Shown here piece after piece: positions 25,746 through 35,292 of a stretch of 64,000 bases of DNA. Position numbers and translations under genes: made by a program. The notes beneath the pieces are model-generated. The model worked only from the letters and a program-made list of their open reading frames with translations, had not been told where the DNA came from and made no database searches. Position 1 is the first letter of the stretch. Each line of letters opens with the position of its first letter. Source of the DNA: Mycolicibacterium lacusdiani (lineage in GTDB: Bacteria > Actinomycetota > Actinomycetes > Mycobacteriales > Mycobacteriaceae); the NCBI RefSeq assembly GCF_021916785.1, contig NZ_JAKCFC010000001.1:496001-560000 (forward strand), written 5' to 3'.

Positions 25746-26929
25746 GGCTTGATCATCGTCCACTGCGTTACGGGCATCGCCGCGCGCCACCCGGTGAAGC
25801 CGCCGACCGGCTCACCGCGGTAGTGCTGGTACCGGCGCATCTCCCCGCCGTGCTTCGAATACCACTGCGCAAGAACGGCTTCCGATTCAATGGTGACGGC
25901 GTTGGCCACCAGCCGCCCCCCGCCCATCAGATGGAAGTAGCAGCCGTCGAGCACCCCGGGATGGGTGAGCCCTCCGCCGATGAAGATGGCCGTGGGCGCC
26001 CGCACGCCCTCGAAGCTCTCCGGCGCGGGGCCACGCACCTCGACCGCCGCACCGAACGCCGTCGCGTTCTTGGTGATCCGCTCCCGGCGTGCCTCGTCCC
26101 GCTCGAAGGCCACGGCATCGCACCTGTTCGAGCCCCTGGCCCACTCGATGGCGATGCTGCCCGAGCCGGCGCCCACGTCCCACAGCAGCTCGCCGGGCCG
26201 AGGCGCCAGCGCCGCCATCGTGACCGCGCGCATCGACTGCTTGGTCAGCTGGCCGTCGTGGGCAAGCGCGTCATCGGGCAGCGTCGTGAGGAGCCGCTCG
26301 TCGGGCCGGTAGACGACGGCGATGACGTTGAGCGGGTCGACGTCGTCAGGCGGTCGAACCGACCACTCCAGCGCGGTGCCCGATCGGATGCTCTCCTGCG
26401 GCCCGCCCAGCTGCTCCAGCAGGGTCAGCACCGACTGTCCGCGACCGGTCGCGGTGAGCAGCCGAGCCAACTCGGCGACGCTGGACTCGTTGCGGCTCAA
26501 CACGATCGATCGCCCGCCTCGGCGGACCGCGCTGGGTGTCTGCGCCGTCACCAGGCTGATGACCTCGGCGTCCTGTACCGCCCAGCCCAGCCTGGCGCAC
26601 GCCAGCGTCACCGACGACACGTGGGGCAGCACGGTGACCCGGCCGACGCCGTAGTACTTCGTCAGCGTCGTCCCGATGCCGTGGAACATCGGGTCGCCGC
26701 TGGCGACCACGTGCACGTCCGAACGGGCCTCCTGGAAGAGGTCGACCAGCGCGGGCAGCATCGGCGACGGCCACCGCCGCCGGTCCCCCGAGACCGAATC
26801 GTCGAGTAGATCGAGTTGCCTCGGTGAGCCGTACACCACGGTGGCGCGGCGTAGTTCGTCGGCCGACGCCGGCGGGAGCCCCGCCATGCCGTCGGCGCCG
26901 ATGCCGACGACAACGATCCGTCCCTTCAT
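25742..26929 (-). CDS. cobL: Precorrin-6Y C5,15-methyltransferase (decarboxylating) CobL
   Basis: Two-domain methyltransferase (CbiE plus CbiT) that methylates precorrin-6B at C-5 and C-15 and decarboxylates the acetate side chain to give precorrin-8X. 395 residues: the CbiE part begins IVVVGIGADGMAGLPPASADEL, with VVASGDPMFHGIGTTL; the CbiT part (about 220-395) carries the SAM loop ELLWDVGAGSGSIAIEWAR and IFIGGGLTHPGVL. ATG 26929 overlaps the stop codon of the preceding SDR gene (ATGA); in-frame residues before it are not expected to be translated. Confidence 0.95.
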   Translation of the reverse strand: MKGRIVVVGIGADGMAGLPPASADELRRATVVYGSPRQLDLLDDSVSGDRRRWPSPMLPALVDLFQEARSDVHVVASGDPMFHGIGTTLTKYYGVGRVTVLPHVSSVTLACARLGWAVQDAEVISLVTAQTPSAVRRGGRSIVLSRNESSVAELARLLTATGRGQSVLTLLEQLGGPQESIRSGTALEWSVRPPDDVDPLNVIAVVYRPDERLLTTLPDDALAHDGQLTKQSMRAVTMAALAPRPGELLWDVGAGSGSIAIEWARGSNRCDAVAFERDEARRERITKNATAFGAAVEVRGPAPESFEGVRAPTAIFIGGGLTHPGVLDGCYFHLMGGGRLVANAVTIESEAVLAQWYSKHGGEMRRYQHYRGEPVGGFTGWRAAMPVTQWTMIKP

Positions 26930-27774
26930 CGCGGCAACCGCCGCCACACCCCGCGCGGCAGTAACCGCAGCGCCACGACCAGCAGGCCCAGCGACCGCGG
27001 CACCCAGATCTCGCTGCGCCCCTTGGCCAGCGCCGCCGCCGTCGCCTCGGCGACCTGACTGGGCGTGCTCGACAACGGCGCGGGCGTCATGCCCTCGGTC
27101 ATCCGCCCGATCACGAAGCCCGGCCGGACCAGCAGCACCCGCACCCCCGACCCGTGCAGCGCATCAGTCAGACCGCGCGCGAACCCGTCGAGCCCCGCCT
27201 TCGCCGAGCCGTACACGTAGTTGGCGCGGCGAACTCGCGCACCGGCGACCGAGGAGAACACCACGATGTCGCCGCCGCCGGCGGCCCGCATGGTGTCGGC
27301 CAGCACCGTCAGCAGGCTGACCTGCGCGGTGAAGTCGGTGTGCACGATGGCCGCGGCGTGCGCGGCGTCGTGCTCCGCGCGGGCTTGGTCGCCGAGGATG
27401 CCGAACGCCACCACCGCGGTGTCGATGCGGCCGTGCGCGGCCACGATGGCCGCGACCACACCCGGATGAGAGGCCAGGTCGTCGGCGTCGAACTCCACGG
27501 TCAGAACCGCCGCCGCACCGGCCGCTCGAAGCGCCTCCGACTCCGTGGCGAGCTGGTCGGCCCGCCGCGCCGCCAGGACGACCGTCGCGCCACGGGCCAG
27601 CCGCGTCGCCAGCTCGACGCCGATCTCGCTGCGGCCGCCGAAGATCACCACCACTGTGCCGGCCGGTTCCTCGCGCAAGCGCTCGTCAGTGCCCGCCGGT
27701 TCCTCGCGCAAGCGCTCGTCAGTGCCCGCCGGTTCCTCGCGCAAGCGCTCGTCAGTGCCCGCCGTGTCTTCCAT
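26926..27774 (-). CDS. Short-chain dehydrogenase with N-terminal 11-residue repeats
   Basis: NAD(P)-dependent SDR-like protein of 282 residues, similar in place and sequence to M. tuberculosis Rv2073c as I remember it. The Rossmann start is VVVIFGGRSEIGVELATRL, with VLAARRADQL, an AFGIL loop, SSVAGARVRRANYVYGSAKAGLDGF (catalytic Tyr and Lys of YxxxK) and a membrane-binding-like C-terminus rich in Leu and Arg. Between MEDTA and the Rossmann strand lie three copies of GTDERLREEPA encoded by a perfect 33-bp tandem array, which the family normally lacks. The start is fixed by CATAAT seven bases upstream of the ATG. First gene of the cobL-cobM-cobK unit. Substrate unknown. Confidence 0.88.
   Translation of the reverse strand: MEDTAGTDERLREEPAGTDERLREEPAGTDERLREEPAGTVVVIFGGRSEIGVELATRLARGATVVLAARRADQLATESEALRAAGAAAVLTVEFDADDLASHPGVVAAIVAAHGRIDTAVVAFGILGDQARAEHDAAHAAAIVHTDFTAQVSLLTVLADTMRAAGGGDIVVFSSVAGARVRRANYVYGSAKAGLDGFARGLTDALHGSGVRVLLVRPGFVIGRMTEGMTPAPLSSTPSQVAEATAAALAKGRSEIWVPRSLGLLVVALRLLPRGVWRRLPR
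27656..27763. repeat. 33-bp in-frame tandem repeat, three full copies
   Basis: Units start at 27656, 27689 and 27722, with a partial fourth at 27755-27763. Copies two and three are identical; copy one differs at one base. Each contains the GCGC-rich core CGCGCAAGCGCTCGTC. On the coding strand each unit adds 11 residues to the SDR protein without changing frame. Confidence 0.95.
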
Positions 27775-27781
27775 GGTCGTG

Positions 27782-27801
27782 ATTATGTCCTGCGCTAGGT
27801 T
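27782..27801. promoter_or_regulatory. Divergent leaderless -10 elements (SDR and biliverdin reductase)
   Basis: Within a 35-bp divergent gap, CATAAT on the minus strand (27782-27787) lies seven bases before the SDR ATG, and TAGGTT on the plus strand (27796-27801) lies eight bases before the ATG at 27810. Both positions fit leaderless initiation. Confidence 0.5.
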
Positions 27802-27809
27802 GGGTCCCG

Positions 27810-28235
27810 ATGGCTACTTCTGGTCGCAAGGCAACGACCCGGCTGACGAATGACGCGATCGCGTTCCTCACCGAACGCCATCTCGCCATGCTGACCACGC
27901 TGCGGTCGGACAATTCACCCCACGTCGTGGCCGTGGGGTTCACCTTCGACCCCAAGACGCACGTCGCCCGGGTGATCACTACGGGCGGCTCGCAGAAGGC
28001 CGTCAACGCAGCCGAGCGCGGCGTGGCCGTACTCAGCCAGGTCGACGGTGCGCGCTGGCTGTCGCTCGAGGGCAAGTCGACGGTCAAGGACGAACCGGAC
28101 GCCGTGCGGGACGCCGAGCTGCGCTACGCCCAGCGGTACCGCACTCCCCGGGTCAACCCCCGGCGCGTCGTGATCGAGGTGCGTGTCGAACGCGTGCTCG
28201 GTTCCTCGGAGCTGCTCGACCGCTCTGGCGACTAG
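27810..28235 (+). CDS. F420-dependent biliverdin reductase-like protein
   Basis: Split beta-barrel FDOR-B protein of 141 residues resembling M. tuberculosis Rv2074, which reduces biliverdin with F420H2. Segments [66 protein letters not shown] and [20 protein letters not shown] follow the family from end to end. Cytoplasmic dimer expected. ATG 27810 is supported by the -10 position. The 3' end overlaps the convergent pepE by 4 bp. F420 use is from the family, not seen directly. Confidence 0.88.
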   Translation: MATSGRKATTRLTNDAIAFLTERHLAMLTTLRSDNSPHVVAVGFTFDPKTHVARVITTGGSQKAVNAAERGVAVLSQVDGARWLSLEGKSTVKDEPDAVRDAELRYAQRYRTPRVNPRRVVIEVRVERVLGSSELLDRSGD

Positions 28236-29395
28236 GCCACCGGCACCACGACCAGTTCGTGCGGCTGGTTGTTCACCGACAGCGCACCGTCCTCGGTGAC
28301 GACCACGATGTCCTCGATCCGCGCACCCCACTGCCCTGGGAAGTAGATTCCGGGCTCGACACTGAACGCCATCCCGCTCTCCAGCGGCAGGTCGTTGCCC
28401 GCCACGATGTAGGGCTCCTCGTGGACGGACAGGCCGATGCCGTGACCGGTCCTGTGCACGAACACCTCGGCGAGCCCCTCGGCCGCCAGCACGTCGCGCG
28501 CCGCGGCGTCGACCTGCTCCGCGGTGACGCCTGGCCGCACCGCGGCCACCGCGGCCCGTTGCGCCCGCTGCAACACGGCGTACTGCCGAGCCACCTCCGG
28601 CGACGGCTCGCCGATGCTGTAGGTGCGCGTCGAGTCGGAGTTGTAGCCCGGCTCGTACGGTCCGCCGATGTCGACCACCACGACGTCGCCCTCCCGCAAT
28701 TCGCGGTCGGAGCACTCGTGGTGCGGGTCGGCGCCGTTAGGGCCGGATCCGACGATGATGAACGCGACCTCCGAATGGCCCTCGGCAACAATGGCTTCGG
28801 CGATGTCGGCGGCGACGTCGGCCTCGGTGCGGCCCGGCACCAGGAATTCGGGCACCCTCGCGTGAACGCGGTCGATCGCCGCACCGGCCTTGCGCAGCGC
28901 ATCGATCTCCGCAGCGTCCTTGACCATCCGCAGCCTGCGCAGCACGTCGGTGGCGAGTACCGGCACCGCGCCGAGGACGTCGACCAGCGGTAGCAGGTGC
29001 AGGGCGGGCATGGCGTCGGTGACCGCAGTTCTGATCGGCGGGCAGGAGCGGAGCGACCCGGGATTTGAGTCAGGCCCACCGCCGAGCGCGTCGGCGACCA
29101 GGCGGTACGGATTCTCGCCGTCCACCCAATCCCGCACGGCGAGGCCCAGTTCCGGCACCGCGGACTCGCGCAGCGCCGCCAGCTCCAGCCGCGGGACGAC
29201 CACGGTTGCATCGCCATCCGCGGGCAGCACCAGGGCGGTCAAGCGCTCGAACGTCTGCGCTCGCGACCCCAGCAGGTAGCGCAGGTCGTAACCGGGGGTG
29301 ATGACGAGCCCGGCCAGACCCGCCGCTCGGGCGGCATCGGCCGCCGACTGCAGTCGTCGTGCATACACGTCGGTGCCGAATCGCCCGGAGTCCAT
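28232..29395 (-). CDS. pepE: Xaa-Pro aminopeptidase PepE
   Basis: Metallopeptidase of family M24 (pita-bread fold) that removes N-terminal residues before proline. 387 residues: a creatinase-type N-terminal domain and a catalytic domain with all five metal ligands in order: Asp in VVVDIGG, Asp in NSDSTRTY, His in TGHGIGL, Glu in SVEPGIYF and Glu in RIEDIVVV. About 13 residues (around [13 protein letters not shown], near residue 107-121) are extra relative to the M. tuberculosis sequence as I recall it, and the DNA there looks like a small inserted element. ATG 29395 with TAGCCT seven bases upstream indicates a leaderless mRNA, divergent from the exonuclease gene. Confidence 0.92.
   Translation of the reverse strand: MDSGRFGTDVYARRLQSAADAARAAGLAGLVITPGYDLRYLLGSRAQTFERLTALVLPADGDATVVVPRLELAALRESAVPELGLAVRDWVDGENPYRLVADALGGGPDSNPGSLRSCPPIRTAVTDAMPALHLLPLVDVLGAVPVLATDVLRRLRMVKDAAEIDALRKAGAAIDRVHARVPEFLVPGRTEADVAADIAEAIVAEGHSEVAFIIVGSGPNGADPHHECSDRELREGDVVVVDIGGPYEPGYNSDSTRTYSIGEPSPEVARQYAVLQRAQRAAVAAVRPGVTAEQVDAAARDVLAAEGLAEVFVHRTGHGIGLSVHEEPYIVAGNDLPLESGMAFSVEPGIYFPGQWGARIEDIVVVTEDGALSVNNQPHELVVVPVA
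29031..29073. repeat. Possible small inserted element within pepE
   Basis: A 43-bp stretch with inverted ends CTGA and TCAG and the core GGAGCGGAGCGACCCGGGAT. It encodes residues that appear extra in PepE. A similar core (CGCTTCGCTCGCCCGGGAT) occurs at about 14166-14184 between cobN and the small membrane gene. Confidence 0.4.
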
Positions 29396-29402
29396 GCCCT
29401 CG

Positions 29403-29412
29403 AGGCTACTGT
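29403..29412. promoter_or_regulatory. Overlapping divergent -10 elements of pepE and the exonuclease
   Basis: TAGCCT on the minus strand (29403-29408) is seven bases from the pepE ATG; TACTGT on the plus strand (29407-29412) is seven bases from the GTG at 29420. They share the bases TA at 29407-29408. Both genes would give leaderless mRNAs from a 24-bp gap. Confidence 0.55.
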
Positions 29413-29419
29413 CACTCGG

Positions 29420-30373
29420 GTGAGCGCACCGGTCCTACTCCTCGACGGAGCGAGCATGTGGTTTCGCTCGTACTTCGGCGTACCGTCGTCCATCACGTCC
29501 CCCGACGGCAGGCCCGTCAACGCGCTGCGGGGCTTCCTCGACAGTGTCGCGACCCTCGTCACCACGCATCGGCCCGCCCGCCTGGTCGTCTGCCTCGACC
29601 TGGACTGGCGTCCGCAGTGGCGCGTCGACCTCGTCCCCTCCTACAAGGCGCACCGCGTCGAGGAGGTCCAGGCCGACGAACCCGACGTCGAGCAGGTTCC
29701 CGACGAACTCACGCCGCAGGTCGACATGATCATGGCGATGCTCGATGCGTTCGGCATCACCACCGCGGGTGCGGTGGGCTACGAGGCCGACGACGTACTC
29801 GGCACACTGGCCACCAGGGAGCGCACCGACCCGGTGGTCGTGGTCAGCGGTGACCGCGATCTGCTGCAACTCGTCGGCGACGAACACGTGGCGGTCCGGG
29901 TGTTCTACATCGGCCGCGGACTGACGAGGGCCGTCCTCTACGGGCCTGCCGAGGTCGCCGAGACCTACGGCGTTCCGGTCGGCAGGGCCGGGCCTGCCTA
30001 CGCCGAACTCGCGCTGCTGCGCGGCGACCCCTCCGACGGTCTGCCCGGCGTACCGGGAATCGGCGAGAAGACCGCGGCCACGCTGCTGGCACAGCACGGT
30101 TCATTGGAGGCGATCCTGGCTGCCGCGAACGACCACACGACGAAGATGCCGACCGCGCAGCGCAAGAAGTTGCTCGGCGCCGCCGACTACATCACCGCGG
30201 CGATACCCGTGGTCGAGGTGGCGCGCGACGCACCCGTACGCATCTCGAACGAGTCGGACGTGCTGCCGCTGTCGGCGCGTGATCCGCGACGGGTCGCAGA
30301 ACTGGCCGCCGAGTATGGCGTGGTGTCGTCGGTCGGGCGGTTGCAGAAAGCGCTCGACGCGCTTCCCAACTGA
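29420..30373 (+). CDS. 5'-3' exonuclease, PolA-N-terminal type
   Basis: Stand-alone FEN-like nuclease of 317 residues, equivalent to M. tuberculosis Rv2090. Metal-binding acidic residues are visible in [42 protein letters not shown] and [11 protein letters not shown]. The helix-hairpin-helix DNA-binding motif follows as [23 protein letters not shown]. It probably processes flaps or RNA primers alongside PolA. The start is GTG at 29420 with TACTGT seven bases upstream (leaderless). Convergent with the DUF4333 gene, 10 bp apart. The family call is strong; the exact repair role is inferred. Confidence 0.92.
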   Translation: MSAPVLLLDGASMWFRSYFGVPSSITSPDGRPVNALRGFLDSVATLVTTHRPARLVVCLDLDWRPQWRVDLVPSYKAHRVEEVQADEPDVEQVPDELTPQVDMIMAMLDAFGITTAGAVGYEADDVLGTLATRERTDPVVVVSGDRDLLQLVGDEHVAVRVFYIGRGLTRAVLYGPAEVAETYGVPVGRAGPAYAELALLRGDPSDGLPGVPGIGEKTAATLLAQHGSLEAILAAANDHTTKMPTAQRKKLLGAADYITAAIPVVEVARDAPVRISNESDVLPLSARDPRRVAELAAEYGVVSSVGRLQKALDALPN

Positions 30374-30383
30374 CGCCTGCGAG

Positions 30384-31160
30384 CTACTTGGGCCTGCCGA
30401 CCTCGTAGGTGCCGTCGTCGTCCTGGAACGTCACGGTGACCTGCCGCTTGGTGCCGTCGATGCTCACCTCGCAGGTGAAGGTGTCGCCCTTCTTGACCTC
30501 GGGATTCGCGCCGTCGTTGCAGCTGACGTCGGAGACGTTCTTCGCGCCGTAACCATTGGCCTCGTCACCGAGCACTTGCGCCACACCGGTCTGAGCGGCG
30601 TTGACGTCCAGTCGCTTCTCGACGAACCAGCCCGGGGTGAAGAAGCCGAGTACGACGATCACGATCGCGATGAGTGCGACGACGCCGCCCGCCACCGCGA
30701 GCAGGAGCTTCATCGACTTCTTCGAGCCGTCTCCGGAGCCAGGCGGCTGGTACGGCGCGAACTGCTGATCCGGCTGCCCGTACTGCTGCGGCGGTTGACC
30801 GTACTGCTGCGGGTACTGGCCGGGCTGCCCGTACTGCGGCTGTCCGTACTGGGGCGGCTGGCCGTACTGCGGCGCCCCGTACTGGCCGTACTGCGGAGGC
30901 TGCCCGTACTGCGGTTGGCCGTACTGCTCGGTCTGCGGGGGCTGATAGGGCGTCTGACCGTAGGCCGTCGGAGGCTGCCCGTACTGCTCGCCCTGGGGGT
31001 ACTGCTGCGGGTTGTACGCGGGGGGTTGCTGCTGCCACGCCGGGGTCTCACCCGCGGGCTGCCCCTGATCCGGCTGCGGCTGCCAGGCCGACGGGTCGCC
31101 CTGCGGCGGTTGCTGACCCGGCCATTGCTGGTTCGGATCGGATCCCTGCGGTCCGCTCAT
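30384..31160 (-). CDS. DUF4333 membrane protein with QYGQP repeats
   Basis: 258 residues in three parts. Residues 1-140 are a low-complexity tract of Gln, Pro, Tyr and Gly with many QYGQP units. One transmembrane helix follows (about 152-175, [20 protein letters not shown]). The extracytoplasmic DUF4333 domain (about 180-258) has [43 protein letters not shown] and a [12 protein letters not shown] strand; its two cysteines probably form a disulfide. It matches the location of Rv2091c as I remember it. ATG 31160 has GGAGAG six bases upstream. The repeat tract faces the cytoplasm and might form condensates or bind partners, but this is speculation. Confidence 0.85.
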   Translation of the reverse strand: MSGPQGSDPNQQWPGQQPPQGDPSAWQPQPDQGQPAGETPAWQQQPPAYNPQQYPQGEQYGQPPTAYGQTPYQPPQTEQYGQPQYGQPPQYGQYGAPQYGQPPQYGQPQYGQPGQYPQQYGQPPQQYGQPDQQFAPYQPPGSGDGSKKSMKLLLAVAGGVVALIAIVIVVLGFFTPGWFVEKRLDVNAAQTGVAQVLGDEANGYGAKNVSDVSCNDGANPEVKKGDTFTCEVSIDGTKRQVTVTFQDDDGTYEVGRPK

Positions 31161-31216
31161 CGTCTCTCCTTGGTGCTGGCTACCATGCCGGTCTGCGCTG
31201 AGGCGTTGGCAACACC

Positions 31217-34000
31217 CTACCCTGCATCAACTGCCACGACGCCGCGCCGAATGTCGCCCATCGCGCGTTTCGCGGTGGACCGCAGCGCCGGTGACGGCGC
31301 TGCATTTCGCACCTGATCGAGCAGGTCGAGGACCTGACGACACCAGCGGACGAAATCGCCAGCGGACAACGGTGATCCGCTGCCGTTGGCGTCCGAGGCG
31401 GCGAGTGACGCGGTCAGGTCGCCGGTGCTGGCCCACTGGTAGATCGCCGCGACGAAACCGGGGTCGGTCTCGCGACTCGGTGACAGTCGGTGGCGCTGTT
31501 CGTCGGCGCGAATCTCGCTGCAGGTGCGGCGGGTCGCCGACAGTGCACGCCGCAGTCCCGCGCTCGATTCGTCGAGGTTGGGTGCGGCGCCCGGCGTGTC
31601 GCCCCTGGATTCGTAGAGCACGGTCGACAGCACGGCGGCCAATTCGGCGGGCCGCAGCCCCTCCCACGTTCCGCGCCTGAGGCATTCGGCGACCAGCAGA
31701 TCGCTCTCGCTGTAGATCCGCGCGAGCAACCGGCCGTCGTCGGTCACCTTCGGATCCTCGTCGGGCGCCCCGTCGACCGCGCCGTCGATGAAGCCACGTT
31801 CGGTGAGCAGCAGCAGGATCCGGTCGAAGGTGCGTGCGAGCGAGTTGGTCGCGGTGGCGACCTTCTGCTGGGTCTCGGCGTTGTCGCGCTCGATGCGCAG
31901 GTAGCGCTCGGCGACGCGGACGCCCTCGTCGCGGTTCGGGTCGTGATGCGCCGGGTGGGCGCGGACCTCGTCGCGCAGCCGCGCCACCTCGGGGTCGACG
32001 TCGGGTTCTGCCACCGCGTCGCGACGCCGCCTGCGCGAGGGCAGGTCCAGCCCGGCGGCCGCGTTGCGCAGCGCTGAGGCCAGGTCCCGCCGGACCTTCG
32101 GCTGCCTGTGCTCGACGCGCTTGGGCAACGTCATGGTCCCGAGCTTCGCCGAGGCGCCGGTGAAGTCCGCCGACGAAATGCGGCCCGCCCAACGCTCTTC
32201 GGTGAGCACCAGCGGGCGCGGGTCGTCGACGTCGGCCGCCGGCTCGAGGACGACGGCGATCCCGCTGCGCTTGCCCTGGCCGATCGCGATGATGTCGCCG
32301 CGGCGCAGGGACGTCAGCGCATCGTTGGTCGCCTTGCGGCGCTGCAACCGCGACGACCGCGACTGTGCCCGTTCGCGTGCCGCCACCGCCGCGCGCAACC
32401 GCGCATACTCCAGGATCGGCGCGTCCCTGCCGCCGAGTTCCGCGGCGATCTCGTCGAGCATCCGCTCGCCGCGCGCGACGCCGCGCACCAAGCCCACCAC
32501 CGACCGGTCGGCCTGGAACTGGGCGAACGACCGCTCGAGCAGGCTGCGCGCCTGCGCCGGTCCCATGTGCCCCAGCAGGTTGATGGTCATGTTGTAGGAC
32601 GGCGCAAAGGAACTGCGCAGCGGGAAGGTACGGGTGGACGCCAGTCCCGCGACGTCGGCCGGGTCGACGCTGGTGTCGTTGGGTTGCCACAGCACCACCG
32701 CGTGACCCTCGACGTCGATGCCGCGCCTGCCCGCCCGGCCCGTCAACTGGGTGTACTCCCCCGGCGTCAACGGCGCATGCTGCTCGCCGTTGTACTTGAC
32801 CAGTCGCTCGAGCACCACGGTGCGGGCAGGCATGTTGATGCCGAGAGCCAGTGTCTCGGTGGCGAACACCGCTCTGACCAGACCGGCGGTGAAGAGTTCC
32901 TCGACGGTGTGCCGGAAGACCGGAAGCATGCCGGCGTGATGGGCGGCCAGACCGCGCAGCAGCCCCTCGCGCCATTCGTGATACCCGAGCACGACGAGGT
33001 CGACCTCGGCGAGGTCCGCGCACCGTCGGTCGATGACCTCGGCGATCCGTGCCCGCTCCGCATCGTTGGTGAGCCGCAGCGGTGACCGCAGGCACTGCTT
33101 GACCGCCGCGTCGCACCCGACCCGCGAGAACACGAACGTGATCGCGGGCAGCAGCCCCTCCCGGTCGAGCGTGGCGATGACGTCCGGGCGCGCCGGCGGA
33201 CGGTAGATGGTCGGTCGGCCGCCACCCTGGTCGCGGCGCCCCCGGCCGCGGCCTCGGGGCTCCCAGTCCGAAAGCCGGTCCGACTCCCGGCGCAACGCGA
33301 TGTGCCGCAACAGCTCACGGTCGACCTGCGGCTTGCCGGGGCGGGCCTGCCCGCCCTCGAACAGGTCGAACAGCCGCTTGCCGACCAGCATGTGCTGCCA
33401 CAGCGGAACGGGGCGGTGCTCGTCGACGACGACGGTGGTGTCACCGCGGACGGTCTGAATCCAGCCGCCGAACTCCTCGGCGTTGCTCACCGTCGCGGAG
33501 AGGCTGACCAGCCGCACCTCCTCGGGCAGGTGCAGGATGACCTCCTCCCACACCGCCCCACGCATCCGGTCGGCCAGGAAGTGCACCTCGTCCATCACGA
33601 CGTGGGAGAGGCCATACAGCGCAGTCGAGTTCGCGTAGAGCATGTTGCGCAGCACTTCGGTGGTCATCACCACGACGTCGGCATCACCGTTGATCGACTG
33701 ATCGCCGGTCAGCAGACCGACGCGTTGGGCGCCGTAGCGGCGGACCAGGTCGGCGTGCTTCTGGTTGCTCAGTGCCTTGATCGGCGTGGTGTAGAAGCAC
33801 TTCCGGCCCGCCGCGAGCGCGAGGTGCACGGCGAACTCGCCCACCACCGTCTTGCCGGCGCCGGTCGGTGCGCACACCAGTACGCCGTGCCCGCTCTCCA
33901 GCGCGCGGCACCCGTCGACCTGGAAGGCGTCGAGCGCGAACGGCAACTCCTTGGCGAACTTGGCCAGCTCTCCGCCGAGCGGCTCAGGTGGCTTGGTCAT
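31217..34000 (-). CDS. helY: ATP-dependent superfamily 2 helicase HelY
   Basis: Ski2/Mtr4-like RNA or DNA helicase of 927 residues. Motifs in order: [14 protein letters not shown] (Q-motif region), Walker A APTGAGKT (about 44-51), [24 protein letters not shown] box [22 protein letters not shown], and in the second RecA domain [31 protein letters not shown] and [14 protein letters not shown]-terminal DSHCT-like helical domain occupies the last 180 residues. Its role in RNA turnover or DNA repair is not settled. ATG 34000 overlaps tatC by 17 bp. It is the last gene of the pafB-pafC-tatA-tatC-helY unit. Confidence 0.93.
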   Translation of the reverse strand: MTKPPEPLGGELAKFAKELPFALDAFQVDGCRALESGHGVLVCAPTGAGKTVVGEFAVHLALAAGRKCFYTTPIKALSNQKHADLVRRYGAQRVGLLTGDQSINGDADVVVMTTEVLRNMLYANSTALYGLSHVVMDEVHFLADRMRGAVWEEVILHLPEEVRLVSLSATVSNAEEFGGWIQTVRGDTTVVVDEHRPVPLWQHMLVGKRLFDLFEGGQARPGKPQVDRELLRHIALRRESDRLSDWEPRGRGRGRRDQGGGRPTIYRPPARPDVIATLDREGLLPAITFVFSRVGCDAAVKQCLRSPLRLTNDAERARIAEVIDRRCADLAEVDLVVLGYHEWREGLLRGLAAHHAGMLPVFRHTVEELFTAGLVRAVFATETLALGINMPARTVVLERLVKYNGEQHAPLTPGEYTQLTGRAGRRGIDVEGHAVVLWQPNDTSVDPADVAGLASTRTFPLRSSFAPSYNMTINLLGHMGPAQARSLLERSFAQFQADRSVVGLVRGVARGERMLDEIAAELGGRDAPILEYARLRAAVAARERAQSRSSRLQRRKATNDALTSLRRGDIIAIGQGKRSGIAVVLEPAADVDDPRPLVLTEERWAGRISSADFTGASAKLGTMTLPKRVEHRQPKVRRDLASALRNAAAGLDLPSRRRRRDAVAEPDVDPEVARLRDEVRAHPAHHDPNRDEGVRVAERYLRIERDNAETQQKVATATNSLARTFDRILLLLTERGFIDGAVDGAPDEDPKVTDDGRLLARIYSESDLLVAECLRRGTWEGLRPAELAAVLSTVLYESRGDTPGAAPNLDESSAGLRRALSATRRTCSEIRADEQRHRLSPSRETDPGFVAAIYQWASTGDLTASLAASDANGSGSPLSAGDFVRWCRQVLDLLDQVRNAAPSPALRSTAKRAMGDIRRGVVAVDAG

Positions 34001-34934
34001 CGACGCTCACGCGGGACGGTGTCGGCACGGCGGACGGGGCCTCGACGTCCTCCACCGGGCCGATAGGCGCGGCCTGGTCGTCGGGCACGGCCTCGTTGGC
34101 GGCCCGCTTTGCCTTGCGACGGTCGTTGAAACGCGCTACCTGTATGGCGAACTCGAGCAGCACGGTCAGCGCGCCGGCCAGGGCCAGCATCGAGAACGGA
34201 TCCGAGCCGGGTGTGAAGAACGCCGCGAACACGAAGAGCCCGAAGATCAGCCCGCGCCGCCACGCCCTGAGTCGCTCGTAGGTCAGCACACCGACGAGGT
34301 TGAGCATGATGATCAGCAGCGGGAACTCGAAGCTGATCCCGAACACCAGCAGCAGGTTGATCAGGAAGCCGAAGTACTGATCGCCCGAAAGGGCGGTGAC
34401 CTGGACGTCGCTACCGACGGTGAGCAGGAAGTCCAACGCCTTGGACAGCACGACGTAGGCGAGCACCGCGCCCGTCATGAACAGTGCGGCGCCGAACGCG
34501 ACGAACACCGAGGCGAAGCGGCGCTCCTTCTTGTAGAGCCCGGGCGTGATGAACCCCCACAGCTGGTACAGCCACACCGGGCAGGCCAGCACGACGCCCG
34601 CGGTCAACGACACCTTCAACCGCAACATGAACTGATCGAAGGGGGCGGTGGCGAGCAGCCGGCACTGCCCGTCGGGTGCGATCGTCGCGCGGGCCGATTC
34701 GGGCAGCGCACAGTACGGCTGCCGGAGCCAGTCACCCAGACTCGGGGTGCCGAAGACACCGTGGGTGTACCAGAAGAAGCCGAGGATCGTGGTGAAGACG
34801 ACGGCCGCGGCGGCGATCAGCAGCCGGTTGCGCAGTTCGGCCAGGTGGTCGACGAGCGACATGGTGCCGTCGGGATTGACCCGCGCGCGCCGACGGCGCG
34901 GGTCCAGCCTCTTGAGGATGCCAGGAGTACGCAC
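33984..34934 (-). CDS. tatC: Sec-independent translocase subunit TatC
   Basis: Core receptor of the twin-arginine export system, which binds RR signal peptides at the cytoplasmic face. 316 residues with six membrane spans: [18 protein letters not shown] (conserved first segment), the Pro-rich [25 protein letters not shown] signature, [14 protein letters not shown] and the last helices at about 230-265. A long acidic and Pro-rich C-terminal tail is present. The start is GTG at 34934. tatA lies 62 bp upstream and helY overlaps downstream. TatB is not in this window. Confidence 0.94.
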   Translation of the reverse strand: MRTPGILKRLDPRRRRARVNPDGTMSLVDHLAELRNRLLIAAAAVVFTTILGFFWYTHGVFGTPSLGDWLRQPYCALPESARATIAPDGQCRLLATAPFDQFMLRLKVSLTAGVVLACPVWLYQLWGFITPGLYKKERRFASVFVAFGAALFMTGAVLAYVVLSKALDFLLTVGSDVQVTALSGDQYFGFLINLLLVFGISFEFPLLIIMLNLVGVLTYERLRAWRRGLIFGLFVFAAFFTPGSDPFSMLALAGALTVLLEFAIQVARFNDRRKAKRAANEAVPDDQAAPIGPVEDVEAPSAVPTPSRVSVDDQAT

Positions 34935-34996
34935 GGGATCGATTGAAGACGCCGACTAGGGACGCGACGAGTAGTCGCGGCCGGTGAAGGCGTGCG

Positions 34997-35263
34997 TCAG
35001 GCCGTGCGCTTGTCGGGCTGCTCCGACGCCGGGGCGGGCGTCGGGTCGACGACGCGCTCGGAGGCGATCGGCGTCGCGGGCGCAGCGTCGGACGACGACG
35101 CAGAGTCGGACTTGCCGTCCGCCTGCATCTCCTTGATCTCGGACTTGAAGATCCGCATCGACTTGCCCAGCGAACGCGCAGCGTCCGGCAGCTTCTTGGC
35201 GCCGAACAGCAGCACGAAGACTGCGATAACGATCAACCAATGCCAGGGTTGCAGAGCACCCAT
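34997..35263 (-). CDS. tatA: Sec-independent translocase subunit TatA
   Basis: Pore-forming subunit of the twin-arginine system, 88 residues: a short N-terminal helix ([15 protein letters not shown]), the hinge [25 protein letters not shown] that starts the amphipathic helix, and a disordered acidic/Pro-rich tail. ATG 35263 is the family start ([10 protein letters not shown]) and has GGAGG seven bases upstream. It lies 29 bp downstream of pafC and upstream of tatC, the usual mycobacterial order. Confidence 0.95.
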   Translation of the reverse strand: MGALQPWHWLIVIAVFVLLFGAKKLPDAARSLGKSMRIFKSEIKEMQADGKSDSASSSDAAPATPIASERVVDPTPAPASEQPDKRTA

Positions 35264-35292
35264 TCGGTCACCTCCAGAAGTCGAGCTCGAGT

